Source of the DNA: a virus
Virus record (IMG/VR): IMGVR_UViG_3300032294_000883
Coordinates: 1-30,917 of that record
Direction: 5' to 3' (one strand)
Length of the DNA stretch: 30,917 nucleotides
The notes under the pieces were generated by a model that did not search any database, was not told where the DNA came from, and saw only the letters and a program-made list of their open reading frames with translations. Shown one piece after another: positions 12,725 to 21,731 of the stretch. The position numbers and the translations under genes were made by a program. The number at the start of each line of letters is the position of its first letter. Position 1 is the stretch's first letter.

Positions 12725-12988
12725 ATGCCATTTGACCGTACCAACACCGGAACCCTTCGTCGCAACGAGCGCAAGGAAAAGGAAACGCACCCCGACTTTA
12801 CCGGGGACATCAACATCAACGGCACCGAGTTCTGGCTTTCGGGCTGGATCAAGACGGCAGGGGAGAACAGCAAGAACCCCGGCCAGAAGTTCTTCAGCCT
12901 CGCCGTCAAGCCGAAGGAAGGGCAGCGCCCGAAGACCCTCGCGGAGCAGAAGCCCGAGGAGTTCATCGACGACGACATCCCCTTCTGA
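12725..12988 (+). CDS. SSB-like protein with acidic DDDIPF tail
   Basis: 87 residues. A beta-rich body (GDININGTEFWLSGWIKTAG, then PGQKFFSLAVKPKEG) fits a small OB-like fold. The C-terminus EFIDDDIPF carries the acidic tip used by bacterial SSBs to recruit partner proteins. Together with its place between the exonuclease and NinB, it is very likely the phage single-strand DNA-binding protein, though a clear family is not assigned. Confidence 0.8.
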   Translation: MPFDRTNTGTLRRNERKEKETHPDFTGDININGTEFWLSGWIKTAGENSKNPGQKFFSLAVKPKEGQRPKTLAEQKPEEFIDDDIPF

Positions 12989-13401
12989 TGAACCGCATCT
13001 TCCCCAGAGGCACCACCCCTGACCAGATCGCTACGGCGATCTCGGTCATGGTGCGGTGGCTGGACCCCGGCAAGTCCTGGAAGGTCACGCTCGAGGAGTT
13101 CAAGCCGCGCCGGTCGGACTCGCAGAACGCCTTCCTCTGGGCGGTTGTCTACCCGTCCATCCTTGAGGGCGGTGGAGAAGCCCTTGCAGGCTGGCAGAAG
13201 GACGACCTGCACGAGTTCATGCTCGGCGAGCACTTCGGCTGGGAGACGCTCTCCCTCGGCGGCAAGACCGTACACAAGCCGATCCGCCGCTCGTCCCGCC
13301 TCAACAAGCAGGATTTCAGCGACTACCTCGAGTTCCTCTCCCGCCGCGCCGCGGAACTCGGCATCGTGATACCCGAACCCACATACGGAGAACACACATG
13401 A
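12988..13401 (+). CDS. NinB/Orf-like recombination mediator
   Basis: 137 residues. The segment RRSDSQNAFLWAVVYPSILE and the later DLHEFMLGEHFGWETLSLGG resemble NinB (lambda Orf) proteins, which bind single-strand DNA and SSB and help load annealing proteins. Its start overlaps the SSB-like stop (TGATG). Neighbours ERF, exonuclease and SSB make a complete recombination module. Confidence 0.85.
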   Translation: MNRIFPRGTTPDQIATAISVMVRWLDPGKSWKVTLEEFKPRRSDSQNAFLWAVVYPSILEGGGEALAGWQKDDLHEFMLGEHFGWETLSLGGKTVHKPIRRSSRLNKQDFSDYLEFLSRRAAELGIVIPEPTYGEHT

Positions 13402-13607
13402 CGCAAACCGAACAGATCCGCGCCCACCTAGTATCGGGCCGCGATATCACACCCCTTGAAGCACTCGACCGCTACGGCTGTTTCCGGCTCGCCGCTCGGG
13501 TCGCTGACCTTCGTGCCACCGGCCTCGATGTCCAGACCGTGACCGAGGAGCATAACGGGAAGCGGTATGCCCGGTACCGGCTCGTCGGGCAGCTCGAGCT
13601 CGTATGA
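13398..13607 (+). CDS. HTH_39-like winged-helix protein
   Basis: 69 residues. TQTEQIRAHLVSGRDITPLE, then ALDRYGCFRLAARVADLRAT, is the recognisable short helix-turn-helix of the HTH_39 type, which often accompanies phage recombination genes. It probably binds DNA, possibly as a regulator. ATGA overlaps at both ends show that it is part of the operon. Confidence 0.8.
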   Translation: MTQTEQIRAHLVSGRDITPLEALDRYGCFRLAARVADLRATGLDVQTVTEEHNGKRYARYRLVGQLELV

Positions 13608-13888
13608 ACCTACGCAAGCAGGCACGAGGCCGGGGCTGCACCGTCAGGCTCTCCGGAGTGTGCAACCACAACTCCGAGACGGTCGTCCTGGCGCATATCC
13701 GCATGGCCGGGATCTCCGGCATGGGGCTCAAGGCCGACGACCTGCTCGGGGCATGGGCGTGTTCAGCTTGCCACGACGCCATCGATCGCCGCTCCCACCC
13801 CGACCTCGAGCGCGACTATGTGCGCCTCGCCCACTTCGAGGGCATGGTGCGCACCATCGCTCAACTGAGGTCGGAGGGGATCGTCTGA
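13604..13888 (+). CDS. YbcO-like (DUF1364) putative nuclease
   Basis: 94 residues. The pattern RGRGCTVRLSGVCNHNSETV, then VLAHIRMAG and WACSACHDAIDRR, is typical of YbcO/DUF1364, an HNH-like fold with Cys and His residues for metal. In lambdoid phages these proteins occur with NinB in recombination regions. It may be a structure-specific endonuclease; substrate is unknown. It is the last rightward gene, converging on the tail fibre gene with one base between stops. Confidence 0.88.
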   Translation: MNLRKQARGRGCTVRLSGVCNHNSETVVLAHIRMAGISGMGLKADDLLGAWACSACHDAIDRRSHPDLERDYVRLAHFEGMVRTIAQLRSEGIV

Positions 13889-13889
13889 C

Positions 13890-14591
13890 TTACGGCCCAG
13901 CATCGCGCCAAGCGCCGCCGCTGTAGAAGTAAAGTTTGTTGTTCGTGGTGTTCACGACGATGGGTGCCATGCCCGTGATAGCGGTCGGCGTTCCGGTCGG
14001 CGTACCAGCGCAGGTCGGGACATACAAAAAGCCGTTGGTCGCGGTCGTGGCGAGGGCAACGGAGCCGCCTGCAACGACATTGCCGTCGGAGGTGAGGCTC
14101 ATGCGCTCGGTGCCGGACACCTGCCACACATAATTGCCAGCACCGGGCAGGTCGAATGTCATCTGCGGAGCAGCAGCCCCGAAGCCTCCGGTAATGGTGC
14201 CGTAATTGGTAGCCGCAGCGGTGAACTTGAGCTGCGCTTGCGTGTTTGCGCCACCGCCCGAATTGCTCAACCGCAGGACTTCGACAACGGCTCCGCCAGA
14301 TGCGGCAGAGATGTGCGTCGTGACCGCAGGCGAAGCCGTCCCGATGCCGAGTTTGGTGCCATCGAACACTAGCGCCGATCCGCTCGTCGCCGCCTTGGAC
14401 GCATTCAGATACAGGACGCCGTTGACGGTGCCGCCAGTGAGCGTGGCTGAGAGCATGGAGGCAGCGCGACCTGCGGTGAGATCGGAAACTGCAACCTTTA
14501 CGGTGCTTCCAGACTGCACAACCGGCACAACTTCCGTCCCAGCAAGCGGGGTGGTCGCGGCGGTCAGCTGGGAGATTTTCTTGTCGGCCAT
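13890..14591 (-). CDS. Tail fibre-like protein, 233 aa
   Basis: The N-terminal adaptor-like motif (MADKKISQLTAATTPLAGTE, then VVPVVQSGSTVKVAVSDL) is shared with the 230-residue protein at 3388-4080. The rest is beta-rich, Ala/Gly/Thr/Ser-rich, with repeats of the type seen in bacteriophage fibres (GTKLGIGTASPAVTTHISA, then ERMSLTSDGNVVAGGSVALA). No chaperone or peptidase motif is seen. It is the last leftward gene and follows the tailspike; receptor binding is likely but unproven. Confidence 0.78.
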   Translation of the reverse strand: MADKKISQLTAATTPLAGTEVVPVVQSGSTVKVAVSDLTAGRAASMLSATLTGGTVNGVLYLNASKAATSGSALVFDGTKLGIGTASPAVTTHISAASGGAVVEVLRLSNSGGGANTQAQLKFTAAATNYGTITGGFGAAAPQMTFDLPGAGNYVWQVSGTERMSLTSDGNVVAGGSVALATTATNGFLYVPTCAGTPTGTPTAITGMAPIVVNTTNNKLYFYSGGAWRDAGP

Positions 14592-14627
14592 ACAGTCCTC
14601 GCTATTTGTCTGAAGTCAAATGATTGG

Positions 14628-16706
14628 TTAATACGTCGAGCGGCAAAGCTCATACGCATAAACATCCGCGCCTATGATCTTCGTGTAGAACACAATGTGT
14701 CCGATGCTTGAAAAATTGACGCCGCCGTTTAGCAGCATGTATGCCCCGGCAGAAAAGGTCATGTTGGTGTTCTGCAGATTGAAGATCAAAAGCCTTCCAG
14801 CCGTTGAACCTGTAGACAACTTGTTGACCGTAACAGCTGAAGAAGCGTTGCAGTAAAACAAACTGCCGCCAGGAACGCTCAGAACGTTGCTCGAAACATC
14901 CAGTTGAGACAATCCGGAGTCTGCTCCTTCAAGGGCGATTGCGCCGCGAGACAGCATCGGAATCTCCAATTCCCCGGACTTGCTGATAGCGGTGGTCATG
15001 CCGAACACGCCACCAGACGACAGGTCGCTGATCTTGGTAGTACCTGCACCGCCAATCCACGGCCCTCGAGGCAAGAAACTGTTGGACAGCAGATTTAAGC
15101 GCGGCGAGGTGCCATTGATGCGTACACCAATCACGCCAGCAATAGACCCGCCAGAACCTCCGAACGAGAGATGGTTGTCTGAGCAGGTTTTTCCGGGTCC
15201 GCCGAAAGTGCCTGTGCTCGTGATGTCGATTAGGGTTTGATTGGCAATGCTCCCAGCCGCAAAGGTGTTTCCGACGTAGTAATTCCCGTATGTGAAATCG
15301 GTGCTTTTCAGATGCGTTCCGTAACCTGCAAATGTAAAGCAGCCCAGCACCTTGTTGTAGTCGCCCTGATCCCAGATGCCAACCCCGCCCTCGCCGCCTT
15401 CCAGGTAACAGTTGCTGACCAGCGTCGCTCTGGCATTGTCGGTGAGATGGATTCCGTTGTAAGTAATCGATGCCTCGCAGTCCTCGATAGATGCGTTGTA
15501 GGTGTATGCCGTGCCGCCGCCGACGCCGACCTTGTAACCCGTCAAGAATCCCCGACTCGTCACTTTCCGCAGCGTCTGCAACCCGCTGTCATATTGATGG
15601 TTCAAGAACACGCCGATTCCGGTTCGAGAAGCGCCGAGCCCACTAACGGCCCAATCCTTGTTCAGGACGTAGGTGTGGGAGATTTCGCTGGTCGTCATCC
15701 AGTCGGACTCGATGCCGTTTCCCGTGCCGCGCTGGAAAACCGCGCAGCGGTCTATTTTCCCGACCCCATAGAAAGCCTCAAGATCAACCACTGGCGTAGT
15801 CGAGTTGCCATCAAAAGCCACGCCCTGCACGTCAAACGTTCCAGCCGTTGTCGTAACGATTGGAACGCTGATCTTGAACACGGGCGCATTGGTGGTGCTT
15901 TTGATCACAGTGCCGGACGGGAAATTCCAAGTTGCGAACGGATTCCCAAACCCATCACCGACGATCTTGAGGATTTTGTTTTGCAGCCCGCCGCCAGTCA
16001 CCGTCAAGCCCGTTACCGAATAGGTTCCAGACGGAATGTACAGCGTGATTGAATTGCTGAAACAGTAATCGATAGCGGCCTGCATCGCTGCCGTGTCGTT
16101 CGTCGCGCCGTCGCCCACCGCGCCGAAGTCTTTTGCGCTCACCGTGTCGCGCAGTTTGCTGTTCACCGAGCGCGGCACCGCGCCGGTCCCGGACTGCGTG
16201 AAGATGTCGAGCGAGGCATCGACCCCGACCGTCGCCACCGGCAGACCGTTCGCATCGAAGGAGAGGAACTTGCTCGCTCGGGCGCTGGCCGCAGGAACCT
16301 GCGCAGACATCACCGCATCAGATGCAGGGTACTTAAGCGATCGCGCAGACTCCTCGCCGAGCTGCTGCGTGAGCATGGTCACCTTGTCGAGCGCGGTCTC
16401 GAGCGACTCAGCCGGGAGCCGGTCGTTCGGCAGCAGGTCGGTCTCCTGCGTCGCCGCGATGTTGCGCCGGATGGTGACAGTCACCGCCGCAGCAGGGGCC
16501 GTGAGCATCGTCACCGTGCCGCCAGCCTCGTTCCCGGCACCGCTCACCGTGTAGTTGGTGGTCAGCACCTGGACGGTCTCGGTCGTGCCAGAGCGCAGGA
16601 TGACCTGTAGGTCGGCGGCTGCGAGGAAGTAGAACGGCACCGCAAAGGCGGTGGTCGACCCGTTGCCGGTATAACTGACCTTGCTGGTTGTGGATGAGAC
16701 GGTCAT
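14628..16706 (-). CDS. Tailspike with right-handed beta-helix (pectate-lyase-3-like) domain
   Basis: 692 residues. A particle-binding N-terminus (VSYTGNGSTTAFAVPFYFLA, then NDRLPAESLETALDKVTMLT) resembles podoviral tail fibre heads. DFGAVGDGATNDTAAMQAAI (residues 193-212) opens a right-handed beta-helix of the Pectate_lyase_3 type, found in depolymerising tailspikes. The C-terminal part is beta-rich. It would recognise and perhaps digest a host surface polysaccharide. The beta-helix part is visibly less GC-rich than its neighbours, consistent with domain exchange. Confidence 0.9.
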   Translation of the reverse strand: MTVSSTTSKVSYTGNGSTTAFAVPFYFLAAADLQVILRSGTTETVQVLTTNYTVSGAGNEAGGTVTMLTAPAAAVTVTIRRNIAATQETDLLPNDRLPAESLETALDKVTMLTQQLGEESARSLKYPASDAVMSAQVPAASARASKFLSFDANGLPVATVGVDASLDIFTQSGTGAVPRSVNSKLRDTVSAKDFGAVGDGATNDTAAMQAAIDYCFSNSITLYIPSGTYSVTGLTVTGGGLQNKILKIVGDGFGNPFATWNFPSGTVIKSTTNAPVFKISVPIVTTTAGTFDVQGVAFDGNSTTPVVDLEAFYGVGKIDRCAVFQRGTGNGIESDWMTTSEISHTYVLNKDWAVSGLGASRTGIGVFLNHQYDSGLQTLRKVTSRGFLTGYKVGVGGGTAYTYNASIEDCEASITYNGIHLTDNARATLVSNCYLEGGEGGVGIWDQGDYNKVLGCFTFAGYGTHLKSTDFTYGNYYVGNTFAAGSIANQTLIDITSTGTFGGPGKTCSDNHLSFGGSGGSIAGVIGVRINGTSPRLNLLSNSFLPRGPWIGGAGTTKISDLSSGGVFGMTTAISKSGELEIPMLSRGAIALEGADSGLSQLDVSSNVLSVPGGSLFYCNASSAVTVNKLSTGSTAGRLLIFNLQNTNMTFSAGAYMLLNGGVNFSSIGHIVFYTKIIGADVYAYELCRSTY

Positions 16707-16709
16707 TAG

Positions 16710-19700
16710 TTACCTCGCAGCGCCGGACATCATATCCTGCTGCGTCTGCATAAAATAGTCAATTTCGCCCTGAATGTCAGGGAACTCCTGCAGTACCTGC
16801 TCGCGGGCAAGCTTTCGGTATTCGCCCACGATGGAGTCGATGATTTCAGCCTTCGTGCCATCGATGCCGTCGGTGCCTTGGTTGTAGATCTCCGACAGGA
16901 AGTGCTCGCCTTTGATCATGGCGTTGAGCAGGTCCTTCGCGCCCATGTCGTAGTTCGGGTGCTTCAGCTCGTTGCCCGCAAGTTCGACGTACCGGCTGTA
17001 CGCGCCGGGGTAGTTGTTCAAGTCGATGTTCACGCCTTGGAAGGTCGCCTTCTTGCTCGGCATCGAGACGGCCTTGCCAAGACGCAGCATCTCCTCGTCG
17101 ATCGGCTCGTTCTTAGCGGGCTTGGTGTAGATGGGGCTGAACACGTCATACGCCCAGCCGAGGCCGGACTGGTGTGACACCGGGCGACCCCACAGGTCAC
17201 GCCGCAGAGGCAGGTCATCCGAGAGTCCGGGGACGCGCCGCTTGATGGCATCGAGCATGTTGAACACTTCGCGCCCATAGGGGTCAGCCGCTCGCGCAGC
17301 CTCGCCGACGATGGCCGGGACGGTCGAGCCGACAAGCCGCTGCACGAAGCTCTCCGTGTACCGCTTCGGGTCGGAGATGGCCTCGAACAGGTCGGCAAGG
17401 CCGGAGAGGTAGGTCTTGCTCATCACCGTCGCCGAGATGGACGCGACCGCAGCCACCGCCGCCTCGCCGACGCTCTCCTCGGTGTCCTCGTCCTCGGAGT
17501 TGTTCAGAATCTCGACCATTTCTGCAGCAAGGCCAAGGAGCGATCCGGCAGGGTCGAGCCGGTTGTAGGCATACCAACGGTCGCCGACCTTGATGCTGTT
17601 GCGCTGCCAGCCGGTGCGCTCGAGCGCCTGCCGCTCGCGAGTGTCCTTCGGACCGCTCCCGCTCACCACGCCGGACATCGCCATGTCAGCCGCGACCATC
17701 ATCAGTGCCGTGCCGGTCGAGAGTCGGGCAAGGGCCAGCTCCTGTCGCGCCCCGCCCGCCGAGAGGTCAGCGCGGACGCTTGCCATCAGCGGCGCAAGGG
17801 GGGTGCGCTCGAACGTAAACTTGAGGATGTTGGCCGGGGTGCGGACGAACGGAAGGATGACCGTCAGCGCCGGGAACTGCGCCTTGAGGCTTTGCAGCGA
17901 CTGCGCGAGTTTGCCGGGGCTGTTGGTGAAAGTCTGGTACAGCGCCTGATCAACCGCCGACATCCGCAGGTTCTCGGGCGGGTTCTCAAGGAGTTCAGCC
18001 ACGCGCCCCTTGAGGCCGTCAGCCGGGATGAGCCCAGAGTGAACCTCGCCCGCCGCCTGCCGCAGCGCCTGCGCGTTGAGCTCCATCCGGTACCCGATGG
18101 TCTTGAAGAACTCATCCTGCGCCGCGAGCGCACGGCCCGGTATGCGGATGATGTTTCCAAGGCCGTCCACGGCACGGCCCGCCCACGTCTGGCTGCTCAG
18201 GTTGAAGGCGTCCGAGGTGATGGATGCCGTCTGCGGCAGCTCGATCTTGTTCATGCCGAAGCCGGTCTCGCCGGTCTTCGCGGCCTTGGCGGCGTATCGG
18301 AGTCCGTCCTTGAAGGACTGCGTAAGCCCGAACCACTGCGTCATCGCCTCGCCAGCCTGCACCCCGCCGTTGTTGCCGAGGATGCTCGAGATGGTCGCAG
18401 CGGCCTTGCGCTCGTACATCTGCATAAACACGACGGCAGCGTTGGACATCGTGTTGACGATGTGCGTCTTCGGGCCAGAGAGCAGGCCCATAATCCACGC
18501 TTCCTGCATGGCATCCGTAGTCCGCGCCAAGACCCCGCGCTGGACGAAGGTGTCGAGCTCTTGGTACATCCCGGCGTTGGCGAGTTTCGCCACACGGTCG
18601 GCCATGTCGCGGGTGACCGCCGCGCCACCGTTGGCCTCGATGGCCTGACTGATGTCACGAAACCGCTCGGCAGATCCACCGGCAGGGATGCGCCACGAGG
18701 CCAGCGCACGGGCTGTCTCCGTCCGCGCTGCGATGACCTCGTTCTGGATGGCGTAGTGCGTCGCCAGCATCTTGCGGAAAGCGAACAGGTTCGCCTCGCT
18801 CGGGTTGGACGCGGCCTCCTTCGCCACCTCGGAGAGCTTCGACCCCGACGCCGCCCACAGTTGCCGCGCCGCGACAGACTGCTCGGCGTTCAGCGGGTCG
18901 CCCTTGCGCCGTGCCATGAGCACGTCCCAGGCGTTGACCTGCTGCGCATCGAGCTCGATCTCGGCGAACGAGCGCACCCCGCGCTGGGCCGTCTCGACCT
19001 GCGGGGCGAACTTGTCGGCCATGTCCTTGATGACGGTCTGCACGTCCTCCGGCGCGTTGATGCGGGCGAAGTTGATGTAAACCTGCCCCGGCTCGGTTCC
19101 ACGCGGAACCCCGGTGCCACCCTCGCCGACCACCTGAGCAGGGGTCACGCCCTCGGTCACTGCGGCGGCTCTGGCGGCTTTCAACTGCTCGGGCTGCGCC
19201 ATGCCCTTACCCGGCGCTGTCGTGACCGCAGGGACCGTCTCCGGGGCTTTGGCCTCGACCTTCGCCACCCCGACAAGGGGAGCGTCCGGGGCATCATCCC
19301 CAAGAGCGCGGAAGGCCGTCTCGTTCACCGTCGGGCGCTGGGCTTGGACCCCTGCGACCTGTTGAGCCTTGGCGATCTCCTCCTGCCGCAGCCGAGCGAT
19401 GCGGGCCTGACGCAAGGTCTTTAGCCCGAGCATGAGACCGTCCACGGCCACACCCACGCCCAGCCCCTCGACAGCGTTCTTGAACCGCCCCTCGGCGTTG
19501 CTGTCCTTCGGGTCAGATGCGAGGAAGTCCGTGACCGGATTCTTGAGGACCGGCACTTCCTGCAAGAGATTCGACAGGCGCTCCTCCTGCGGGTCGAATA
19601 CGGTGAAGTCCACCACCGCGCCGGTTCCCGCAGCCTTCGCCACGCGGCCCGCACGGGTCGCAGGCTTCAGCGCCTTGACCGCCTTGCTCGCGCCGACGAA

Positions 19701-20192
19701 CCCGGCGACGAACTGCGAAATGCCCTTCACCGCCTTGCCGGTCGTGGACTGCGGGTCTTCCACCCCGCCCGTGATGCGCTTGAGCGTCACCTGTGAGGAC
19801 ACGTCCCGACCCTGCGCACGCAGCGTCCGAAGCTCCTCGTAGGAGATCGGCTTGATGCCCTCGCGGGAGATCTCGAAGCCGCCCGTCTGGACTTGGTTCT
19901 CGACCCAATCGCCGATGTCGCCGAACAGGTTCAGCGTCTCCTGAGCCGCATCGCGGACGCCCGTGAACAGCGCACGCGGCAACTCGACCACGCCACGCGC
20001 CACATCGCCCACCACCGAGCGACCGGGAGCAGCCGGGGCCTGCGCGGGAGCGGGCTGTGCGGGAGCAGGAGTCTCGTCGGCGAACATCGCCTCGAGCTCA
20101 GCCGCCGCGCTCTGGTTGCTCGCTTCGTCGCGATAGGCCATGAAGGCGTTCGCGCCTTGGGCATCGTCGTTTCGCAGGTCAGGGGTTGCCAT
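16710..20192 (-). CDS. Large internal virion (ejection) protein, gp16-like position, LPD38-like C-terminus
   Basis: 1160 residues. An Ala/Pro-rich N-terminus and a central helical part (WIMGLLSGPKTHIVNTMSNA) lead to a C-terminal stretch DPYGREVFNMLDAIKRRVPG, then RRDLWGRPVSHQSGLGWAYD, that recalls large polyvalent-protein domain LPD38. Several hydrophobic segments (for example near residues 160-200 and 790-830) could insert into the membrane. It lies after the two smaller internal proteins, as T7 gp16 does, and probably forms the ejection core. No transglycosylase motif was seen. Confidence 0.82.
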   Translation of the reverse strand: MATPDLRNDDAQGANAFMAYRDEASNQSAAAELEAMFADETPAPAQPAPAQAPAAPGRSVVGDVARGVVELPRALFTGVRDAAQETLNLFGDIGDWVENQVQTGGFEISREGIKPISYEELRTLRAQGRDVSSQVTLKRITGGVEDPQSTTGKAVKGISQFVAGFVGASKAVKALKPATRAGRVAKAAGTGAVVDFTVFDPQEERLSNLLQEVPVLKNPVTDFLASDPKDSNAEGRFKNAVEGLGVGVAVDGLMLGLKTLRQARIARLRQEEIAKAQQVAGVQAQRPTVNETAFRALGDDAPDAPLVGVAKVEAKAPETVPAVTTAPGKGMAQPEQLKAARAAAVTEGVTPAQVVGEGGTGVPRGTEPGQVYINFARINAPEDVQTVIKDMADKFAPQVETAQRGVRSFAEIELDAQQVNAWDVLMARRKGDPLNAEQSVAARQLWAASGSKLSEVAKEAASNPSEANLFAFRKMLATHYAIQNEVIAARTETARALASWRIPAGGSAERFRDISQAIEANGGAAVTRDMADRVAKLANAGMYQELDTFVQRGVLARTTDAMQEAWIMGLLSGPKTHIVNTMSNAAVVFMQMYERKAAATISSILGNNGGVQAGEAMTQWFGLTQSFKDGLRYAAKAAKTGETGFGMNKIELPQTASITSDAFNLSSQTWAGRAVDGLGNIIRIPGRALAAQDEFFKTIGYRMELNAQALRQAAGEVHSGLIPADGLKGRVAELLENPPENLRMSAVDQALYQTFTNSPGKLAQSLQSLKAQFPALTVILPFVRTPANILKFTFERTPLAPLMASVRADLSAGGARQELALARLSTGTALMMVAADMAMSGVVSGSGPKDTRERQALERTGWQRNSIKVGDRWYAYNRLDPAGSLLGLAAEMVEILNNSEDEDTEESVGEAAVAAVASISATVMSKTYLSGLADLFEAISDPKRYTESFVQRLVGSTVPAIVGEAARAADPYGREVFNMLDAIKRRVPGLSDDLPLRRDLWGRPVSHQSGLGWAYDVFSPIYTKPAKNEPIDEEMLRLGKAVSMPSKKATFQGVNIDLNNYPGAYSRYVELAGNELKHPNYDMGAKDLLNAMIKGEHFLSEIYNQGTDGIDGTKAEIIDSIVGEYRKLAREQVLQEFPDIQGEIDYFMQTQQDMMSGAAR

Positions 20193-20204
20193 GCTGTGCC
20201 TCTG

Positions 20205-21731
20205 TTATTTCGCGGGCTGCGGACGCGGCGCGGGGGGCTTGTAGACCTGCATCCACTGCCGGATGAGCGCGGCCTGCTTCTCGTACTCGGCCTTGGGAAT
20301 CTGCCCCTTGTCGAAGGCCTGCTTCGTCCTGGCGAACGTCTGGCGCAGGTCGAACGAACTCGGGCCGGTCGATACGAGGAAGGTCGGGCGGCGCAGGGTC
20401 GCGACGCTCTGCGTCTGTGCCGTGTTGCTGTACTCGGAGACGATGCGCTTGGCCTCGGTATCGGCCTGCGCGTCGGTCGCGCTCGGGTTCTCACGCACCC
20501 ATGTGTTCCAGTCGCGCAGGGCGTTGGCTGATCGGATGGTCGCCGTGTTGCCGACCTTCTTCTCAAACTCGCTCGGCTTGAGGTTGTCCGCGATGTGCGA
20601 GTACCCACGCTTGCGCCACCCCGTCTCGCGGGAGGCGTTGACGATGACCCGGTAGTCGTTGTCGTTGAGCAGACCCTGCATGACCGCCTGACGCGCCTCG
20701 GACTCGACATTCTCACCACCTGCAGCACGCTCCGAGAGCGTGGCGTAGGTCGTGAAGTCCGTCACGATGTCTTGACGGCGCACGGCCTTTAGAGCGCGGG
20801 TGCGGTCGGATGCACTCATCAGCCGCCCGTTGGTGGACAGGAACCCCTGCAGCCCATCGAGGTCGCCAGATCCGATGAACTGGTCGATCTGAAAGCCGAG
20901 GTTGCGCTCCATGTCGTCCCGCGCTTTCCGCGCCTGACGGTCAACCCGCTCCTCGGCAGCGTTCTGTCGGGTGATGGCCTGCGTTGCCTCATCCGTCGCA
21001 CGGTTCAAGAGCTTCGTTCGGGTCGGCTCATCGAGGCCGGGATAGGCATTGTTGATAAGCCGCTGCCGGGTGGCGATCGGGTTGTTGAACATGTCCCGGT
21101 TCACCCGGTTGGTGACGGCAGAACTGCTGAACCTCTGCGACTTGTCCACCGCTTCCTGCGGCGAGATGATGCCCGCATCCAAAGCGTCTTGGATGGCGAG
21201 CGTCCCTCGAGCCATGATGTCGGCATCCTTCTCCGGGTCATCCGATCCGGTGAGCCCAGCGTAGGTGCCGAGCGACTGGTCGAGGCTCGCACGGGCAACC
21301 CCGATGCGACCCTTGACCGCAGCGCGGCGCACGGTGAACCGCTTGTCGATGGCCGTCTTGGCAAAGTCTGACCGCCACGCCTGGAACAGCGCGTTATCAC
21401 CCTCGGCAACCTGCGCTACATCGTCTTGGATTTTCTGGAGCTGCTTGTCGTACCGCTCTTCGTAGGTGCCGTAATCGGTGTCAGTCTCAAGCCCGAGCTC
21501 AAACTCGTTCAGCGACTGCGTAGCAGCAGCATTCAACTGCGTCAGCTTCTGCGCCCGCTCGGCCTGAACCACACGCTCGGAGAGCTGCTGCATCTGCGCG
21601 AAGGCTTGCGCACCACGCGCCACGGCCTCGGCAGTCTCCGCAGCCTGAGTCCCCACAGCAGCGAGCCCACGCGCACTCGGCGTAGCGATGCGCGGGACAA
21701 CCTGCTGACGGTAGAACTCGAGCTTTGCCAT
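20205..21731 (-). CDS. Internal virion (ejection) protein, gp15-like, 508 aa
   Basis: Mostly alpha-helical, Ala/Gln/Arg/Glu-rich protein (MAKLEFYRQQVVPRIATPSA, then EDVARGAQAFAQMQQLSERV-type helices) without enzymatic motifs. Size, composition and place between a gp14-like protein and a 1160-residue protein match T7 gp15, part of the channel that carries DNA across the cell envelope. The ATG at 21731 overlaps the previous stop (TAATG). A longer upstream reading is over the previous gene and is rejected. Confidence 0.8.
   Translation of the reverse strand: MAKLEFYRQQVVPRIATPSARGLAAVGTQAAETAEAVARGAQAFAQMQQLSERVVQAERAQKLTQLNAAATQSLNEFELGLETDTDYGTYEERYDKQLQKIQDDVAQVAEGDNALFQAWRSDFAKTAIDKRFTVRRAAVKGRIGVARASLDQSLGTYAGLTGSDDPEKDADIMARGTLAIQDALDAGIISPQEAVDKSQRFSSSAVTNRVNRDMFNNPIATRQRLINNAYPGLDEPTRTKLLNRATDEATQAITRQNAAEERVDRQARKARDDMERNLGFQIDQFIGSGDLDGLQGFLSTNGRLMSASDRTRALKAVRRQDIVTDFTTYATLSERAAGGENVESEARQAVMQGLLNDNDYRVIVNASRETGWRKRGYSHIADNLKPSEFEKKVGNTATIRSANALRDWNTWVRENPSATDAQADTEAKRIVSEYSNTAQTQSVATLRRPTFLVSTGPSSFDLRQTFARTKQAFDKGQIPKAEYEKQAALIRQWMQVYKPPAPRPQPAK

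Noticed and set aside
17892-19424. Rightward open frame of 510 codons opposite the large ejection protein
   Set aside because: Same cause: an antisense shadow of a high-GC gene, with Arg/His/Leu-rich low-complexity translation and no recognisable domain.
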